From: Sanghuangporus weigelae
Taxonomy: Eukaryota > Basidiomycota > Agaricomycetes > Hymenochaetales > Hymenochaetaceae
Assembly: GCA_033182465.1 (NCBI GenBank)
Contig: CP137326.1
Coordinates: 2,174,199-2,238,198 of the forward strand
Reading direction: 5' to 3'
Length of the DNA: 64,000 bases
Shown: in pieces, positions 21,945 to 34,420 of the stretch
How the letters are laid out: each line of letters opens with the position of its first letter
Position numbering within the stretch: position 1 is the first letter of the stretch
Made by a program: the position numbers and the translations under genes
The notes under the pieces: model-generated
Told to the model about the DNA's origin: nothing
Database searches by the model: none
What the model saw: only the letters and a program-made list of their open reading frames with translations

Positions 21945-23621
21945 ATGAGCGCGACAACTGGGACTGTCTCGATAGACGACACCGTGCGTATGCCGTAAGA
22001 ATTATCTTGGCTTTAGCCAATTGACTTCATCGTTATGTAGTTCGGGATTATGACCCTCGGTGGACTGTGAGTACAGATACACTCTTCACCTCACAATGCG
22101 ACTTGATGTGTAAATTTACATTAGATTGGCGATGGCGTACGCTTTGTTCCGTGATGACACTTACGAAAGATAATTCGACTAATTGTTATTATGTGTTAGG
22201 TTGTGGGGATCGGGTAGCGTGCAGGTGTATTACTACTTCGACGTACGTCTCTTGTTGCTCATTCCGTACCGGAGGAGGGTATTGAACGACCGGTTCTTTT
22301 AGAGATATACTTCCGACTCTCTGTATCTGAAGGTCCAGGTCTTTGCGGTTTGGGCACTCGAGACAGTACACCAGGCATTCGTACTTGGAGCGGCGTATAA
22401 GTACTTGGTCACTCACTATGCGGATGTAACATACCTCGAGACATTCGAAAGGTAAGATTTATGCGTGGATTATGAGATGCGAAGCTTCTCACAGCGTTCG
22501 CGTAGCATGCTATGTGACGCTATTATCTTGACTGGAGTTATTGCCGTCATCGTCCAAACGATCTTCGTTGATAGGATATATCTTCGTACGTCTCTCATCT
22601 TCATAGCGTTTCCTACATGCTCACATTTATTCATCCCATAGTTAGCAAGAAGAATCTCACCCTTACTGGCGCAACAGCCGCTCTGGTTCTTGGTCAACTG
22701 ATCTGCACCATCTTGCACTATACCAAGGCGCATTCAGTTGCCACGTTCGACGAGCTGCGGTCCGTGCGCACCTTCATGTGGGTAGATAATGCCGTCACGG
22801 CCGCTGCAGACATTGGCATTGCTGTAACACTCCTATATCTGTTCCATACGACAAGAACTGGTTTCAAGAAGAATGACACTCTCTGTAACAAGATATTAGC
22901 ATTCGCACTTAATACCGGCGCTACGACGGCCGTAGTTGCTGTCTTGTGCTTGATAATGACGTTCGCCCTCGAGGACACGTTCGTACATCTCTTCTTTTAC
23001 TACATCCTCACGCGATGTGAGTGCTCTATTCCAATCCCTACTCTTAAACTCCGACCAGTCTCTTACGAAATGCTTGTTTACAGTATATATGAACTCTGTG
23101 ATGTCATCGTACGTGTTTCCATTGTCAGGCTCTTTTACAGGCCCCATCGACCTTACGCATCGATGCAGGTTGAATTCGCGATCGATTAAGAGCGGTGGTT
23201 CTACTACTGATAGCTCCGGTACACCTGGCCGTAACTTCCGCATGACTGACATGCGAGATAACCGTCCTGAAGTGTCATCATACTCAATACGTGTACGTTT
23301 CACCTTATGCACGTTCACAATTCCCCTGTTCCTAATATCGTTCTCTTCCCTGTGGCTGTTTATCTTTCCGTTTGCGTTGTCTTTTGCTATTCAGCCGGCT
23401 GGCGGACCTCGAATCGTCACGATCAAAGTAGATACAGAGACGATTTTGGACCACGAAGCGCAAAAGGTGTGTTACTCTTTCGCGTTGTTCTGTCATTCAT
23501 TCATATCGACATTTCTATTATTTTCCCTCTATATAAATAGGACATTAGTAGGCAAGATTCGGACATTGAAGGGGACGGATATGGTCCATCATACTCGCAC
23601 TCAAAGGGACAAGCCATCTAG
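21945..23621 (+). CDS. DUF6534 multi-pass membrane protein (left copy)
   Basis: Many-exon gene starting MSATTGTVSID at 21945. Successive exons give FGIMTLGGLLWGSGSVQVYYYF (helix 1, with the family's Gln-x-Tyr-Tyr-Tyr), a segment with VWALETVHQAF (the 'W.ldt.H' motif), IILTGVIAVIVQTIFVDRIY, and then the DUF6534 domain proper: NAVTAAADIGIAVTLLYLF, TRTGFKKNDTLCNKILAFALNTG, TFVHLFFYYIL. The cytoplasmic tail is acidic and ends HSKGQAI at 23621. Topology of about seven helices is expected for the family, whose function is unknown. Its neighbour on the left is an AKR gene, the same pairing seen at 32290/34421. Confidence 0.85.
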
Positions 23622-26305
23622 AGTCGGCGTTTCACCACAATACTTTCCTTCTCTCCGCATCAGCTCCCGTTTTGAAGCGCCGATGTCGAATGGCTCGTAT
23701 TGTGTATCAATCATGGATGGATAAATGCTACTGTAAATAATTCATGCTAATTTCGCCCCTGATTATTCGTTCCCGTAGAGTCAGCGAGAACGCTAGGAAT
23801 GAAGTATTCATGGCGACGCTCTTTGTCTTCGTTTCGACAATCAATCGTGTGGATCTATTACTTATCTGTCATTCATCCTGTATATATATGAAAGAGACGA
23901 CCAAAAAGATACGTAATTCAATCTGTTCGATGAAATTCGGACAAAGCGATTTGTTCGGATTCAAGACGTGGAAGCTCAGATGCGCAGATCACTTCCCAAA
24001 AACATGAATGACAAAAGCGTTGATCTGCGGGATAGTTGCCGCCTTCCTCCAATCATGATGTGCTCTTCTCCCCTAAACAGTGTGCGCATGATTGACCGTA
24101 CAAAGGAACAGAGAAACTGAATATTTGCATTGGCAAACGGTCCTTTGTGATTGCACGGTCTTTCGGACGCGGAAATCCGCTTCACCTTCACGAGTGTGTA
24201 CGTAAGTTCTGTCGTTCGTCATCCCTTCACGAGTCGAATGGACAACAACAGTCTTTTCCTTTCTAGTCATTCCATAGCTTTCATCCTGCGAGTGGGAGGA
24301 TATCGTGGGCTCAAATGAGCTATTAGTGTAGCCGTCTCATCTTGGTCGCGGTACAGTACGAGCATCGCTCTCGTCCGCGAAGGCCTATACTGCCTGTCCG
24401 TTAACGGTTAAGTACATGGATCGATTTGTACCGTAAGCTCGTCCTCGGAGAGAAAGAGGGATCTGACCTTGTTATGTCTTTCATACAGCGTTTCATCCGG
24501 TGTTCTCGCTTGTGCTTACTTATTCGCAACTCCGGCAGGGTACTATCTATCGGTCTCAGGAGTCGCACTTTTTTGCGTTTTCAGAAGGAACGAAACGCCC
24601 TGGGACTTGTAGCGAGGCTAATCGCCCGTGTCATTTGGAAGCATGTACGTCCTGTTTACGAACTCCGATGTGTCTTCCTACTCGCAGCTCTACTCGAACG
24701 AAACGCACCCGGCGACATGACATATCTCAGCTCTAGACCTTCTAACATGCATAGCGTTCATTTGTAGTCTTTCTGTTGAATGCCTCCGAATGTAGCACCA
24801 TTCCTCCTCCGCGTGAAGTTTGCCATGTCTCATCACTACGTTGAGTTTCTTTCCGAAATCGTACAGTATTGGGACTGATGATTGAATTGTGCTTCAAACT
24901 TGTGTGCTGCTCCGCTGTTCCAAACTTCTGTCGAACGTTTGCACTCTCAAGTTTTTTGCTTGAATATTTGAGACGTAGTTGCGCTTCTGCAGCCGAGATC
25001 TTGCAGGTTGCTTTCCATTAGTGAGTACTTCTCTTTGAACTGAAAACCTGCCGTATGAATGACAAATCTTGTCCAGTCTTGCTGCGGTCCGCAGTTGGTC
25101 TTGGACTTGCTAAGAATTTGCCTGCCCGTCCACCCTCAAGTACCAAGGCTGTCGGATTGGATATCATCTACGCGAACGATGAGAAGAACGTATTTGATGT
25201 CTGTCCTTAGCTGAACTCACTATATTGTAAGTGACAGAGCTTCCTTCTATTTTGATTCCTCTCAATCGATACTGCTGCTTACTTTTCTTTACGCCCATGA
25301 CTTCTAGTTCATCTTTACCGGTGTGAGTTCTTTTCGACCCATTATTCCGCGGCTAAAACTGAGAAGGCCGAAACCAAGAACGTAGCATTTAGCAGATTAC
25401 GCTGTAAATTGAAGGCGATTCCGCATATTCCAGGAATCGCAGTCCATTAGACAATCATTTATCCGCAGGTTCTATTCGGGTTCGATTAGGTATGGCGGCG
25501 GGCCGCACGGCCGTTTATATACTACCCTACGCTGATGCTGACCTGTCAAGGACGTAATATTTATCCTATCCTTCATCGACACTTCCCTCAGAACGTTTGC
25601 TGCTTGAGGCTGAATTCACCACGCAGCGTGTTCCAGTTAATCAAGGTTTTGCGTGATTAGGTTTGGCATTTTAATTTCTCACCGCCTATTTCATCACGCT
25701 AACGGTCCGCACGGTCCTCAATGGCTGGGCAAACGATCATCTGCGAGTACTTTGACATCTCTCTGAATCTTAAATATGTGCCTGCACGATGGTTCAGAGA
25801 TCTAGACCATCATCGCTTGAAGGACTAGGTTCCCGGAATACTTTCTGTCGCTGCCTTGCCTCAGCTTGCCTCGCGGCAAAGAAGTTATGCTCAGAACGTA
25901 ATTTAGATAACGCAGTGTCCCTACTATGTTGCCTTTTCAGGGATGATCGAAGCGCTCGCTATTTTGATGCCGGGTCTCCACGTGCAAAACTGGATGCACT
26001 GAACGAAGTACCTGTTTCAGAAACTCCTAAGCTGGTTAGTCTTTCTGCTTCGCCCGTTATAATGACGGAATATCTGAGCTCATAGCCTCGCTCAGCGATG
26101 AAAGTGGACGGATCTACTGCGTTGTCACCAAACAGCTGGTTGTGCATCTACCGTCCAGTCAAGTCCACGTTGGTTGCCTAATCACGGCACTCGATATGAC
26201 CCCGGAGAACCAGGGACGTCAGCCCTTCGCTAATTGATTTCTGCAGACTTCTGGGCAACAGACGGTGAATGGATGCAACGCGGTGACCCTTTCTGAAGGT
26301 GCTGG
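23622..26305. other. Gene-poor stretch; no gene recognised
   Basis: About 2.7 kb. Open frames up to 113 codons occur (24426-24767, 25789-26085) but none matches a family I know. A 52-codon plus-strand frame near 25052-25210 (starting MNDKSCPVLLRS) has protein-like composition but no recognised partner exons. The right end may contain the promoter or undetected 5' exons of the pseudokinase gene. Confidence 0.3.
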
Positions 26306-28181
26306 ATGTCTTTCATCCACAGCTATTCAGTAATCCTCTCATTGCTCCTGGTCATGACGGAAAGCAGGAACTCTTTTTGCTCCCGTCCGAGATACCCGAT
26401 ACCCCGGTTGGCGGACATTGTGGAGATCACATCCACCCCTAAAGCAAGACGAGGCACCATAGCCTCGGATACAGAAACTCAAATGTCTGGCATCTCCGTG
26501 TCTATCTCTATAAAAGCGTCAACTCTTCAGTGCTCGTACCAAGCTCCCAATTCGTCTGTCCCTGTTCGAGTCCACGGCGTAGAACATCTCCGTTTCTGGT
26601 CTTCCTTATACTATCGTCTTTTCTACCATCGAACCAAATTGCTTGAATCCCATCGAAATGAGTTTATGGGAGAAGGCCTCGACATCATCTGGTCGTAAGT
26701 CTTAGACCGTCCATTCTCTTGTAAAAATACTTATGCGTTACTTCAGACAGCTTGAGCGCACAAGGCACGCGATTTATTACTTGCACAAGTGTCTATTTGA
26801 ACTTACATTCAGCATGATTTCAGAGCGCGCAAGTAGACGGTTGTCATTAAGAAGGGTATCTTTCAAATCCCACGTGCATTTAGTTCGACTCCTCGCGGAG
26901 GTTTACTATTGCGCTATCCCGGATTCTTACGATGATTCGGCCTCCGAAACGCTTGTTCTCTGTTTGGATCGCAATAAAAACGTACCGAATGCGATAGAGA
27001 ACAACATACTAGGCGCTTTCGATAGCGAAGGCGACCTTGAGTCGCAACGAAGGCCCGAAATCGAGGCGGAGTTGTTGCGACTTGTTCAAGAATCTCTATC
27101 TTCAATTGAACGCTTCTTGATGCCAGCAACACGAATCAGCATTCGCACCGAGCCCGGGAATAGAATAACGTACTCAGTTAACGAGGACAATGAACTCATT
27201 TTCCCGTCTCGCGAGATCCCACGTGCACTTGCTGCGTTGCGTCTGCCCACGGCACAGATCACATCACTGAAGCGGCTTGGCCCAGTTGGCCGATTCGGCC
27301 TCACGGAAGGCATTGATAGGGTCCTATGGAGTGGACACGAGGGCGTATTTGCTCTCAAAAGACCTGGTAGAGACGCGAACACCACAGCTCATGAAATTGA
27401 GCTGCTTCTACAGTCGCCTTTACGTGGTGACGGATCCGCGAAGACTTTGTCGGTCTCCGCCATCGTAGTAGATGCGCGCGGACGTCTGCGAGGCTTTCTT
27501 TCGCCGTTCGAACCATACGGGAGCATGGAAGAGGTATTCACCAACCGTCGGCATCTAGCTGCGGGTCAAGCCAGTCCGGGTAACATTGGAAGCACCGTGT
27601 TTCCCCGGCAGCTCGAATGGAAAGAAAAGCTCGGCTGGGCCGCTCAGCTCGCTCGGGGTGTAGCTACGCTTCACGACGGACATTCAATACTCGGACAACT
27701 CACTCTTCGCAATCTGAATCCGCGAAACGTGCTCGTATCAGGTACTGCATCTTCCATGAGTTCAAAGAACACGTGCCTCATCATAGCCGGTTTCCGAGGG
27801 GCAGCGTCTCCTACTGGTATGCGTTACTCGAAGCGCTGGGCGGCTCCAGAGCGCTGGCGAAGGTCAACATACGAAATCGGAACGGCGCTTGACGTTGCAA
27901 ACCTTGGGATGACACTTTGGGCACTAGCGGAAGAGAACTTCGACGGCTTTCCGGACATTTACAGCGAAGCCAGCCGTCAGAGATCTTCTAGCAATACTTC
28001 CCGGCGCGGTGGTCCAGTGCAACAGGGACGCAGTGATCTGTGGAGAAAAGATAATCCCGCAACTCCCGGATGGTATAGGTTGCTCATAGAGAGTTGCGTT
28101 GAAGAGGAACCGGCACGACGCCCGAAGGCCGCGGAAGTCGCGTCAGCGATAGAGAGACATCTCCAGCTTCCTTCATCCTGA
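26306..28181 (+). CDS. Protein-kinase-fold protein lacking catalytic residues (pseudokinase)
   Basis: Two-exon model, 26306-26694 and 26747-28181, with a phase-consistent GT-AG intron; about 607 residues, start uncertain. The N-terminal ~270 residues are mostly helical with no recognised domain. The C-terminal part is a kinase fold. The beta-3 lysine is present in VFALKRPG (about 27345). The catalytic-loop HRDLKxxN equivalent reads LRNLNPRN (about 27710), with Asn in place of the base Asp. The DFG equivalent reads AGF (about 27785). The APE motif (AAPER), the alpha-F region (ALDVANLGMTLWAL) and the terminal 'RRP' arginine are kept. Phosphotransfer is therefore unlikely, while ATP binding or scaffolding remains possible. 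No glycine-rich loop is evident. Neighbours give no pathway hint. Confidence 0.75.
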
Positions 28182-28519
28182 TGGCACGTAAATCTATCAT
28201 TGTTTCCTAGCATATGTTTGGTATCGTAGAACGATTCTGTTGTCTTGTTTAGCTTGCGAGCTGCTCATACCATAGATTGGAGTTTTCAATAAGATGATGT
28301 TTTGGGTATACAGTATATTTTGCAAACATGACCAAACCTAGACCAGCGAGTGACATCCATTCCTTAGCATCTCCATCGTACAATGCTACCTGCGCTATCC
28401 TGAAGATGATTGATACTGGTCTCTAATTCACTTCTCAATCGTGCGAGAGTGAATTCTAATGTGCAGCTTTTTCCGGTGGCTATTACACCTTCAACCTCAT
28501 GGACAACTGAGACAAGACG
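28182..28519. other. Intergenic, 3' flank of the pseudokinase gene
   Basis: About 340 bases with no open frame of note; contains AT-rich stretches near 28290-28330 that may include polyadenylation signals. Nothing more is supported. Confidence 0.35.
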
Positions 28520-29134
28520 TCAGCTGTAAGTCTTCCTGAAGACGAGGGTACACGTACCTTTTGCGTGCCACAGGCCATGGGATATCTGTCTATAAAATAG
28601 CCTACTGCCCGGGTAGAACAAATCCATAGCTAAGTCCCGATTTACGTCAACGTGCATACACGGGATGGGGCTGGAAACAGAATGCTCGCCGTCAAAAATG
28701 CCTCCGAATCGCTTCATCCTTCTATCGCCTCGCACACCGATATCATTGCTATAAAGATCGACCAAAGTACCGATGGCTTCTTCGGTAGTTTTGGCACAAG
28801 TCCGAAATCCGCAAATTGCATGTTCAACTGCGGGCAAATTGAATTTGACGGCTACCGAACCAAAGGAATGGCGAACCTTTAACGTGCCTTCGGCCATATT
28901 TATCGGTTTTGTGCATCACCTTTGCGTCTGGAAACTTTTTGTCGAAGACTACCGGCAGCATTCCGATCAGATCGCGGCTCAAAGTCCAGCAGCATATTTA
29001 AGACATACATACCCTGGAAGAGGTCTGCGAACCGAGTATCGTCACAGCTGACATCCTCGAATTCCAGGTCATACTGCATTTCCTTCACTGCCGTATCAAG
29101 ACTAGATTCTATTACTTCCAGTTTCCCTAGTTGA
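28520..29134 (-). CDS. Possible hypothetical protein, structure unresolved
   Basis: Two minus-strand open stretches with protein-like composition. The first, about 29110-28985, runs KEMQYDLEFEDVSCDDTRFADLF and ends at a good GTATGT donor. The second, 28897-28556, contains EHAICGFRTCAKTTEEA and DLYSNDIGVRGDRRMKRFGG and ends at a GTGTAC-type donor. Two alternative splicings between them give different frames, and I cannot decide. No family is recognised. It could be one gene, two, or a decayed gene. Confidence 0.28.
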
Positions 29135-29198
29135 TGATGTTCGACTATTCGTACAGATGTAAGCTTCTTGACTCAACGGTGATGCGAAAAGAGTGCAT

Positions 29199-29841
29199 CT
29201 ACAAACATTTTACTCTATAATACACGGAGCCACTGATTGTTTCCTCCCTATAGCGAATGCGGGCACCTCCGTATCGCTTTTCAATAACTACCAGGTGTGT
29301 AAGGGAAAGGGCATGAACACATGAGGCAGAGTAACGTACGGTTGAAAACCGAGTAAAATATCCGCAAGTCTTTCCCATCATGTCTCCGAGGCTCGATCCA
29401 TCGTTTCTTCTTCCGCTTCTCAACCCAGCCTCGCACAATGTCCAAAAAAAGACGCCTGCGTCTTTCCGTGTGACGTCTTCGTCTCGGACCGGAAGATTTC
29501 GAGCATCGCAGACGTCTATTCGCCAAGTTCCGAAAAGTAGCTAGGTAGAATTGAGGCGTCTTGCGCCCGACGTACACAGCCTGGCCGGCTCTTGGAGGGA
29601 ACTCCGAACAGGGACGAGCCGATGCGGGGGACTCCATCATCTCGAGTTTCTGCATGTCTAACTCCAGGTCATCCAGCAAGACGCCGTGCCGTCTGTATCG
29701 CCGAGGAAGTACCGTGTCCGGGACGTCGACGTTCAAAGGTCGGAGGAGTGTTTTGGCTGACAAGCCGGGAGGAGGTGATCTCCACTTTCTTCCCTTGAGT
29801 CTTCTAAAAAGAAGTGGCGAGGCAGACCTGGCCTCGGGCAT
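29199..29841 (-). CDS. Hypothetical basic protein, two exons
   Basis: Exon 1 (29841-29340) and exon 2 (29287-29199) are joined by a 52-nt GT-AG intron that keeps the frame, giving about 196 residues. The protein is very basic, with clusters such as PRRRRHTERRRR and EKRKKKRW, and has an N-terminus rich in Arg, Ser and Pro without an acidic residue until residue ~38, which could be a mitochondrial or nuclear targeting sequence (inference). No domain is recognised. The tail after the intron is LIEKRYGGARIRYREET. Confidence 0.42.
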
Positions 29842-30258
29842 ATCGCCACCTCGGTCGCCGATGGAGAAACGTTGACGCAGTCGATGTGCGGGAATGCAGA
29901 GAATAGATGGTTCCTCTATTTGTGGCGCTGCGTTCCTTAGTATATTTCACGTCGGGACGCGTGAGCTCGACAGTTTGACTGGTAAAATGCAAAGCGCAAA
30001 GTTCGATAAGACTTCGAGTGGAGAGCAAAGTAGCGGTTCATTTCGTATGAAGGCGCCTGTCCTTCCACCTAGGCATGAGAATGGTATCTAGCCCTGTCGT
30101 CTGATTGTACACGAGGTTTTGATGATTACAAGGTCTTCGTTTCCTCCAAGGCCATTCATTATGATTCGCGTTCTGGAAAAGAGTGTCCCAAATACTTCCA
30201 CAGTATCATAACAATTGCAACAATATGGAAAACATACGACAGAGTACAAAGATGTCCG

Positions 30259-31635
30259 TTATTGTCCGTGTTTTTGTTCTTCGCATGCGCAATGTTCACC
30301 CTGCACTCCATTATGCCAATACTGCATCCCACAATACTCTTCGACGTCCTTCTGGGTATCTAAATACATGCTTACGGTAGCATATCGAATAGCACCGTCA
30401 CCTTCGTTGGTTGATTGTCAGCAATCATCAAGCAAAGCAGAAACGCGGAACACGCACTCCATCTATATTTGTATATCCGTTGAGGATCACGATCTATCTC
30501 ACGTAACCAGTCTTGCACGTCCGGCCTGCGGAATGCGTCTAATCTAACAATCTCGAAGTTGTTGTAGTACGTAGGGAACGGCTCGTGTTTCATCTTTCTG
30601 GGTTCACGATTCATCGGCCATGTCCAACCATTCTTCCCTAGATTTTTTCCCACTTCCGGATGGTCGCGCACGAAATCGTCCGTGCATTCCCAGATCCCGC
30701 GAGTCAGCCAAGCAGGGTCTGATGATCGTGATCGATAGCCATACGACCTGTTGTGCGCATGGAAGACCTCGAGCGGATCGTAGCAGAGGTGTTTAAAGAT
30801 GAAAGAATCTGTGTCGAGACGCATGAAGTATGTTACGTCCCGAAGTCGCGGGTGCTCAAAGATTTGAGTCGCAAAGAAATTGGACATGAGGTGGAACCCT
30901 GGCCATGCATGGATGAACACCGGATCAATGTCGACCTTATTATGAGAGATTCCAGGAGGAAGAGACCACTCAAGACGCTCGAACTCGATGCGCGATAGAA
31001 AAGAGCGAACGTCTTGATCACCACCAAGGAAGTCGTATAACCGGAGCATGAACTCGACGCGAGCTGATTGGTCGTTCATGTCGTCAGCGTAGAAAAGGAT
31101 GATTGGCCAGGGTTGCATTGGTATGTTGTGGTGGAGGTAGTAGAGCGAAAGCATAAGCTCGCGTAATCGAGAAGCATTGATAAGATAGAGTACGACGGCT
31201 GAATAGCCTAGTTTTTGGGTCGGGATATTTTTGACGGTGGAGTCTGTGAGAATAAAAGAGGCAAGTCAGCTCAGCTTAAGCGAAGAAAGCATGTATTTAT
31301 AGAAATGCAGAACAGCCCAGCAACATAACAGATGAACGAGGTGCAATTCATACCGTGCAATCGGCCGTTCTGATACTAAGGGAGCGGTCGTGGGTTTCTA
31401 TTGATCCATTGCGCAAGCGGCAATGAGATTTCAGGGAAAGAAAATCACCTTGAATCAGGACAGAGGGTGTCATATCCATATGATACCGTACAAATTGCCC
31501 GGAAGAATAAAAGTGGATAGTATACGATCCAATCTTGACCAGAATGAAACCGAAAAGCAGAGTGCCAAAGATGATGAAGAAATGAAGGGAACGTCGAGAA
31601 GACAGCCGCCTAAAAGACGAGAGATTCGGCACCAT
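30259..31635 (-). CDS. Alpha-1,2-mannosyltransferase, GT15 (KRE2/MNT1/KTR) family
   Basis: Type II Golgi membrane enzyme that transfers mannose from GDP-mannose to N- and O-glycans. Three exons (31635-31377, 31243-30458, 30401-30259) give 395 residues. An N-terminal cytoplasmic segment is followed by a membrane anchor (FFIIFGTLLFGFILV, residues ~20-35). The stem is short. Family features include AVVLYLINASRLREL, WPIILFYADD, DVTYFMRLDTDSF (in place of the usual 'YWRVEP' acidic metal-site block) and the YYNNFEIVRLDAFR segment, matching the GT15 'hfwsNFEIadldffR'. KYRWSDGAIRY spans the last intron and corresponds to the family's 'yRWGDaP'. A short Cys-containing tail ends it. Length is close to yeast KTR proteins. 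It is read away from the AKR at 32290. Confidence 0.88.
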
Positions 31636-32289
31636 TTTCCCCGTAAGATCAGACGCTTGAAGAACAGAGAAGCCTCAGGTCCTCTGTACGTCACCTTCCA
31701 CGACGTTATAGTTATTGAGGAAGGGAATGTGGCGAGGACATGATCGTTAGAGCGGCACGCCCGCAGCCAAGCGATGATGGATTAGGAGAACACGTGACTC
31801 TTTTGTGTCGCGTCGTGTCCTACTTTTTACTTTACAACTAATACAAGGCAAGAATGCGGACTACAGATTGCTACTCGCCATCCATACTCTCGTTTAAAAA
31901 CGTATGAGCTCCGGTCAAGGATAAGGGTGCTGTGTTATTTTACGTAGTGATTCGTTTCTAATCTGTTGTTTCTGGATTCTCTCTGTCTGTGAATCAAATA
32001 TCAAGGTTGATGGTCTACAGTACTTCACTTCACCTCCTCTTCGCTGTGATTGGAATGAATGTGTCGCGCGCGACAGACAAACTTGAAGCCTGGCGTCACG
32101 CTATGTCACTGTGTAACAAGCTACATCTATCGCAGCCTGCTTTTTCCAAGCCCAAGCTATCACATGGTCGATCCTGCTAATCTGCTTGCTGCGTACGGCA
32201 GATATCACAAAGATCTCGATCTCTAAACTTTCTCTCGTATCATACTTCACTTGACGTGCTCATTCCCTCCCTCTTTGTTGCTGCCCATC
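31636..32289. promoter_or_regulatory. Shared divergent promoter region (GT15 / AKR)
   Basis: The 650 bases between the two start codons must hold both promoters. A CT-rich segment precedes the AKR ATG (CTCATTCCCTCCCTCTTTGTTG), a common feature of basidiomycete promoters. No defined operator was identified. Confidence 0.4.
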
Positions 32290-33309
32290 ATGCTTGTCAA
32301 GTCTCTCAAGCTCCTCGACAACACACAGGTCCCTTGGATGGCCTTTGGGACCGGTTCAGCTCTCTACAAACAGGATTGCACAGACGCGTGCAGACTGGCT
32401 CTTTCCGTTGGCTTCAACCATCTCGACACAGCACAGATGTATGAGAATGAAGACGCCGTCGGTAGGGCCATCGCATCACCCGGCGTTCCGCGCGAGTCAC
32501 TCTACATTACGACAAAGCTCGGCGCGATTCCTCCTGGTCAAACTGTCGAAGATACACTGCGTGAGAGCCTGAAGAAGTTGCAAGTGGAGTATGTCGATCT
32601 CTTCCTCGTTCATGTTCCCACTCAACATACGGGCCGTGAGGGAGGACTGAAGCAGGTCTGGAAGGAGATGGTCGACGCGAAGAAGACAGGACTGACACGT
32701 AGCATTGGCGTCAGTAACTTCAACAAGTCGTACCTGCAGGAAGTGATCAGCGCTGGTCTTGAAAAGCCTGTTGTCAACCAGGTATGTCATTGGCATTCTA
32801 TGTAATACTTCCCAGTACCCTGACTTTCGCGCCGTACAGATTGAGTATCATCCACTCGTTGCCTCTCGCTTGGCTCCTCTTCTCGCCTACATGCGTGTGC
32901 AAGGCATTACCGTAGCTTCGTACGGCACACTTTCACCTATTCTGCCGCAACGTACCGCGAACGAATCCATCAAGCCCGTAATTGCGCAGCTTACCGCCAC
33001 CCTCGACAAGCTTGCTCAAACTCGCGGTACGTCAGTAACGCACAACCAGATTCTCTTCAAGTGGCTACATGCACAACAAGCTATCGCCGTCACGACGTCC
33101 AACAAAGAAACGCGCCTCAAGGAGAACTTGGCTGCTGAGAGCTTAGCGGACTTGACTGCAGAAGAGATAACGGCGATCGAAGATTCCGTCGCGGGAGCGC
33201 ATTATCGGGTCTTCGTACGTATCATGTCCCGTAATTCTACTTAATAGTCCGAATGCATGCTAATTACCGCTCCATGTTGTAGCCTATGTCCTTCATGGAT
33301 GACAACTAG
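32290..33309 (+). CDS. Aldo/keto reductase (right copy)
   Basis: Intact AKR-family oxidoreductase of 297 residues in three exons (32290-32781, 32840-33214, 33283-33309). An upstream in-frame ATG at 32251 exists, but the start at 32290 (MLVKSLKLLD) matches the paralogue. Catalytic tetrad: Asp and Tyr in GFNHLDTAQMYENE, Lys in ITTKLG, His in LFLVHVP. SIGVSNF and the cofactor segment AVTTSNKETRLKENL are present. The last 9-codon exon ends PMSFMDDN. Exons 1 and 2 have the same lengths as in the left copy, so the pair is a duplication. A DUF6534 gene follows 1.1 kb downstream, again mirroring the left copy. Substrate unknown. Confidence 0.93.
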
Positions 33310-34420
33310 GAGAGAAATGAAAAGGTAAGAACTTGTAATCCCCAGTCGTTGGCGGATGAAACAACAACTTACATCTGTTTGGTCAAAGTTTACACCAGTA
33401 GAACCGCACAAGAGTATATTTGAACTTGATTGACAGCGCTTGACCACACTTCAACTAGAACATAAAGACTTTTCGATGTGACAAACGAAAGTTCTAAGGT
33501 CTAATAAATTCGACCCTCAGCTCTAGGGTCGCGTATTTTTCGAATGAGTAATGGGACCGGTAGTTAACGATAAGTAACCTTAAGTAACCTAGCACAGACT
33601 TAGCACCCTCAGGAACGGATCTTGTTCGACTTTGGGTTAGTTCGATGGGTCAAGGAAAAAATCCGTCAAATTAGGCATTTTCAAGTTTCCGATACGTGAC
33701 GTAATGACGTGATTGGTAACGTATCACGCGTTTCATTGATTGGGAAATTTTTCAGCCTCGATCTTTTCACCCTCTTTTAGCAGGTGTTCCCAGCTCGAAG
33801 GGCGAATCTGCGAGAGGAATGATGGAACGAAGAAACCTGCAAAACCCAGATGGGCATCTAGAATTTCCTTTGTTTCTTCCTGATTCCGAAGTAACGTCTT
33901 CCCTCGAGCCTATATTCGGAAATATTCCGATCGAGATAAAGGTGCGATATTGAATCCTTATTTATTTCTAACTGCCATCAGATTTTCTGTCCGATGCCCT
34001 GAAATTTGCCCGCCCGAAAGATCCTCGTCGCTATCCGAATGTACATTTACAGTATTGCTGGGTCATCGTGTTTTCTAGGGAGCAATGCGTGATGGCGACT
34101 GGACCCGACCCGATAATTGATGGGGTCATTGCTCTCAATCCCATTCTCTCCCGCTAGGCATGCTTGTTGCTAGGGTCGGCCTGTCCGGCACCTGTTTAAC
34201 TCGAGACTCGTTCCAGATGGAAGGGGGATTATCTTGATCGTCTTCCCGAGATGGTTAGCAAGAAATTTGCAATCATGTCGCATTTCGTATAATAACCGTT
34301 CTTCCCTCAAAAAAATTGTCATCCGACCATTTGCTCTGCTTGACGTCTCTCTAGGCAGAAGCTGTCGTCGTGTACTCTTTTCGTTAACAGTATCTTACGA
34401 TCAGCAAGTATTTCGTCGAA
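33310..34420. other. Intergenic; no gene recognised
   Basis: About 1.1 kb between AKR and DUF6534. It contains a small direct repeat (AAGTAACCT twice at about 33572-33590) and CGTGACGTAATGACGTGATTGGTAACGTATCACG near 33694-33730, where TGACGT-like words cluster as in bZIP sites; that reading is inference. No coding region is supported. Confidence 0.35.

Noticed and set aside
22617-23189. A single-exon 190-codon gene
   Set aside because: It is the central exon of the DUF6534 gene; beyond about 23010 the frame reads through introns.
26306-26360. Signal peptide on the pseudokinase (SYSVILSLLLV)
   Set aside because: The first exon and start codon are uncertain, so the hydrophobic stretch may not be the N-terminus.
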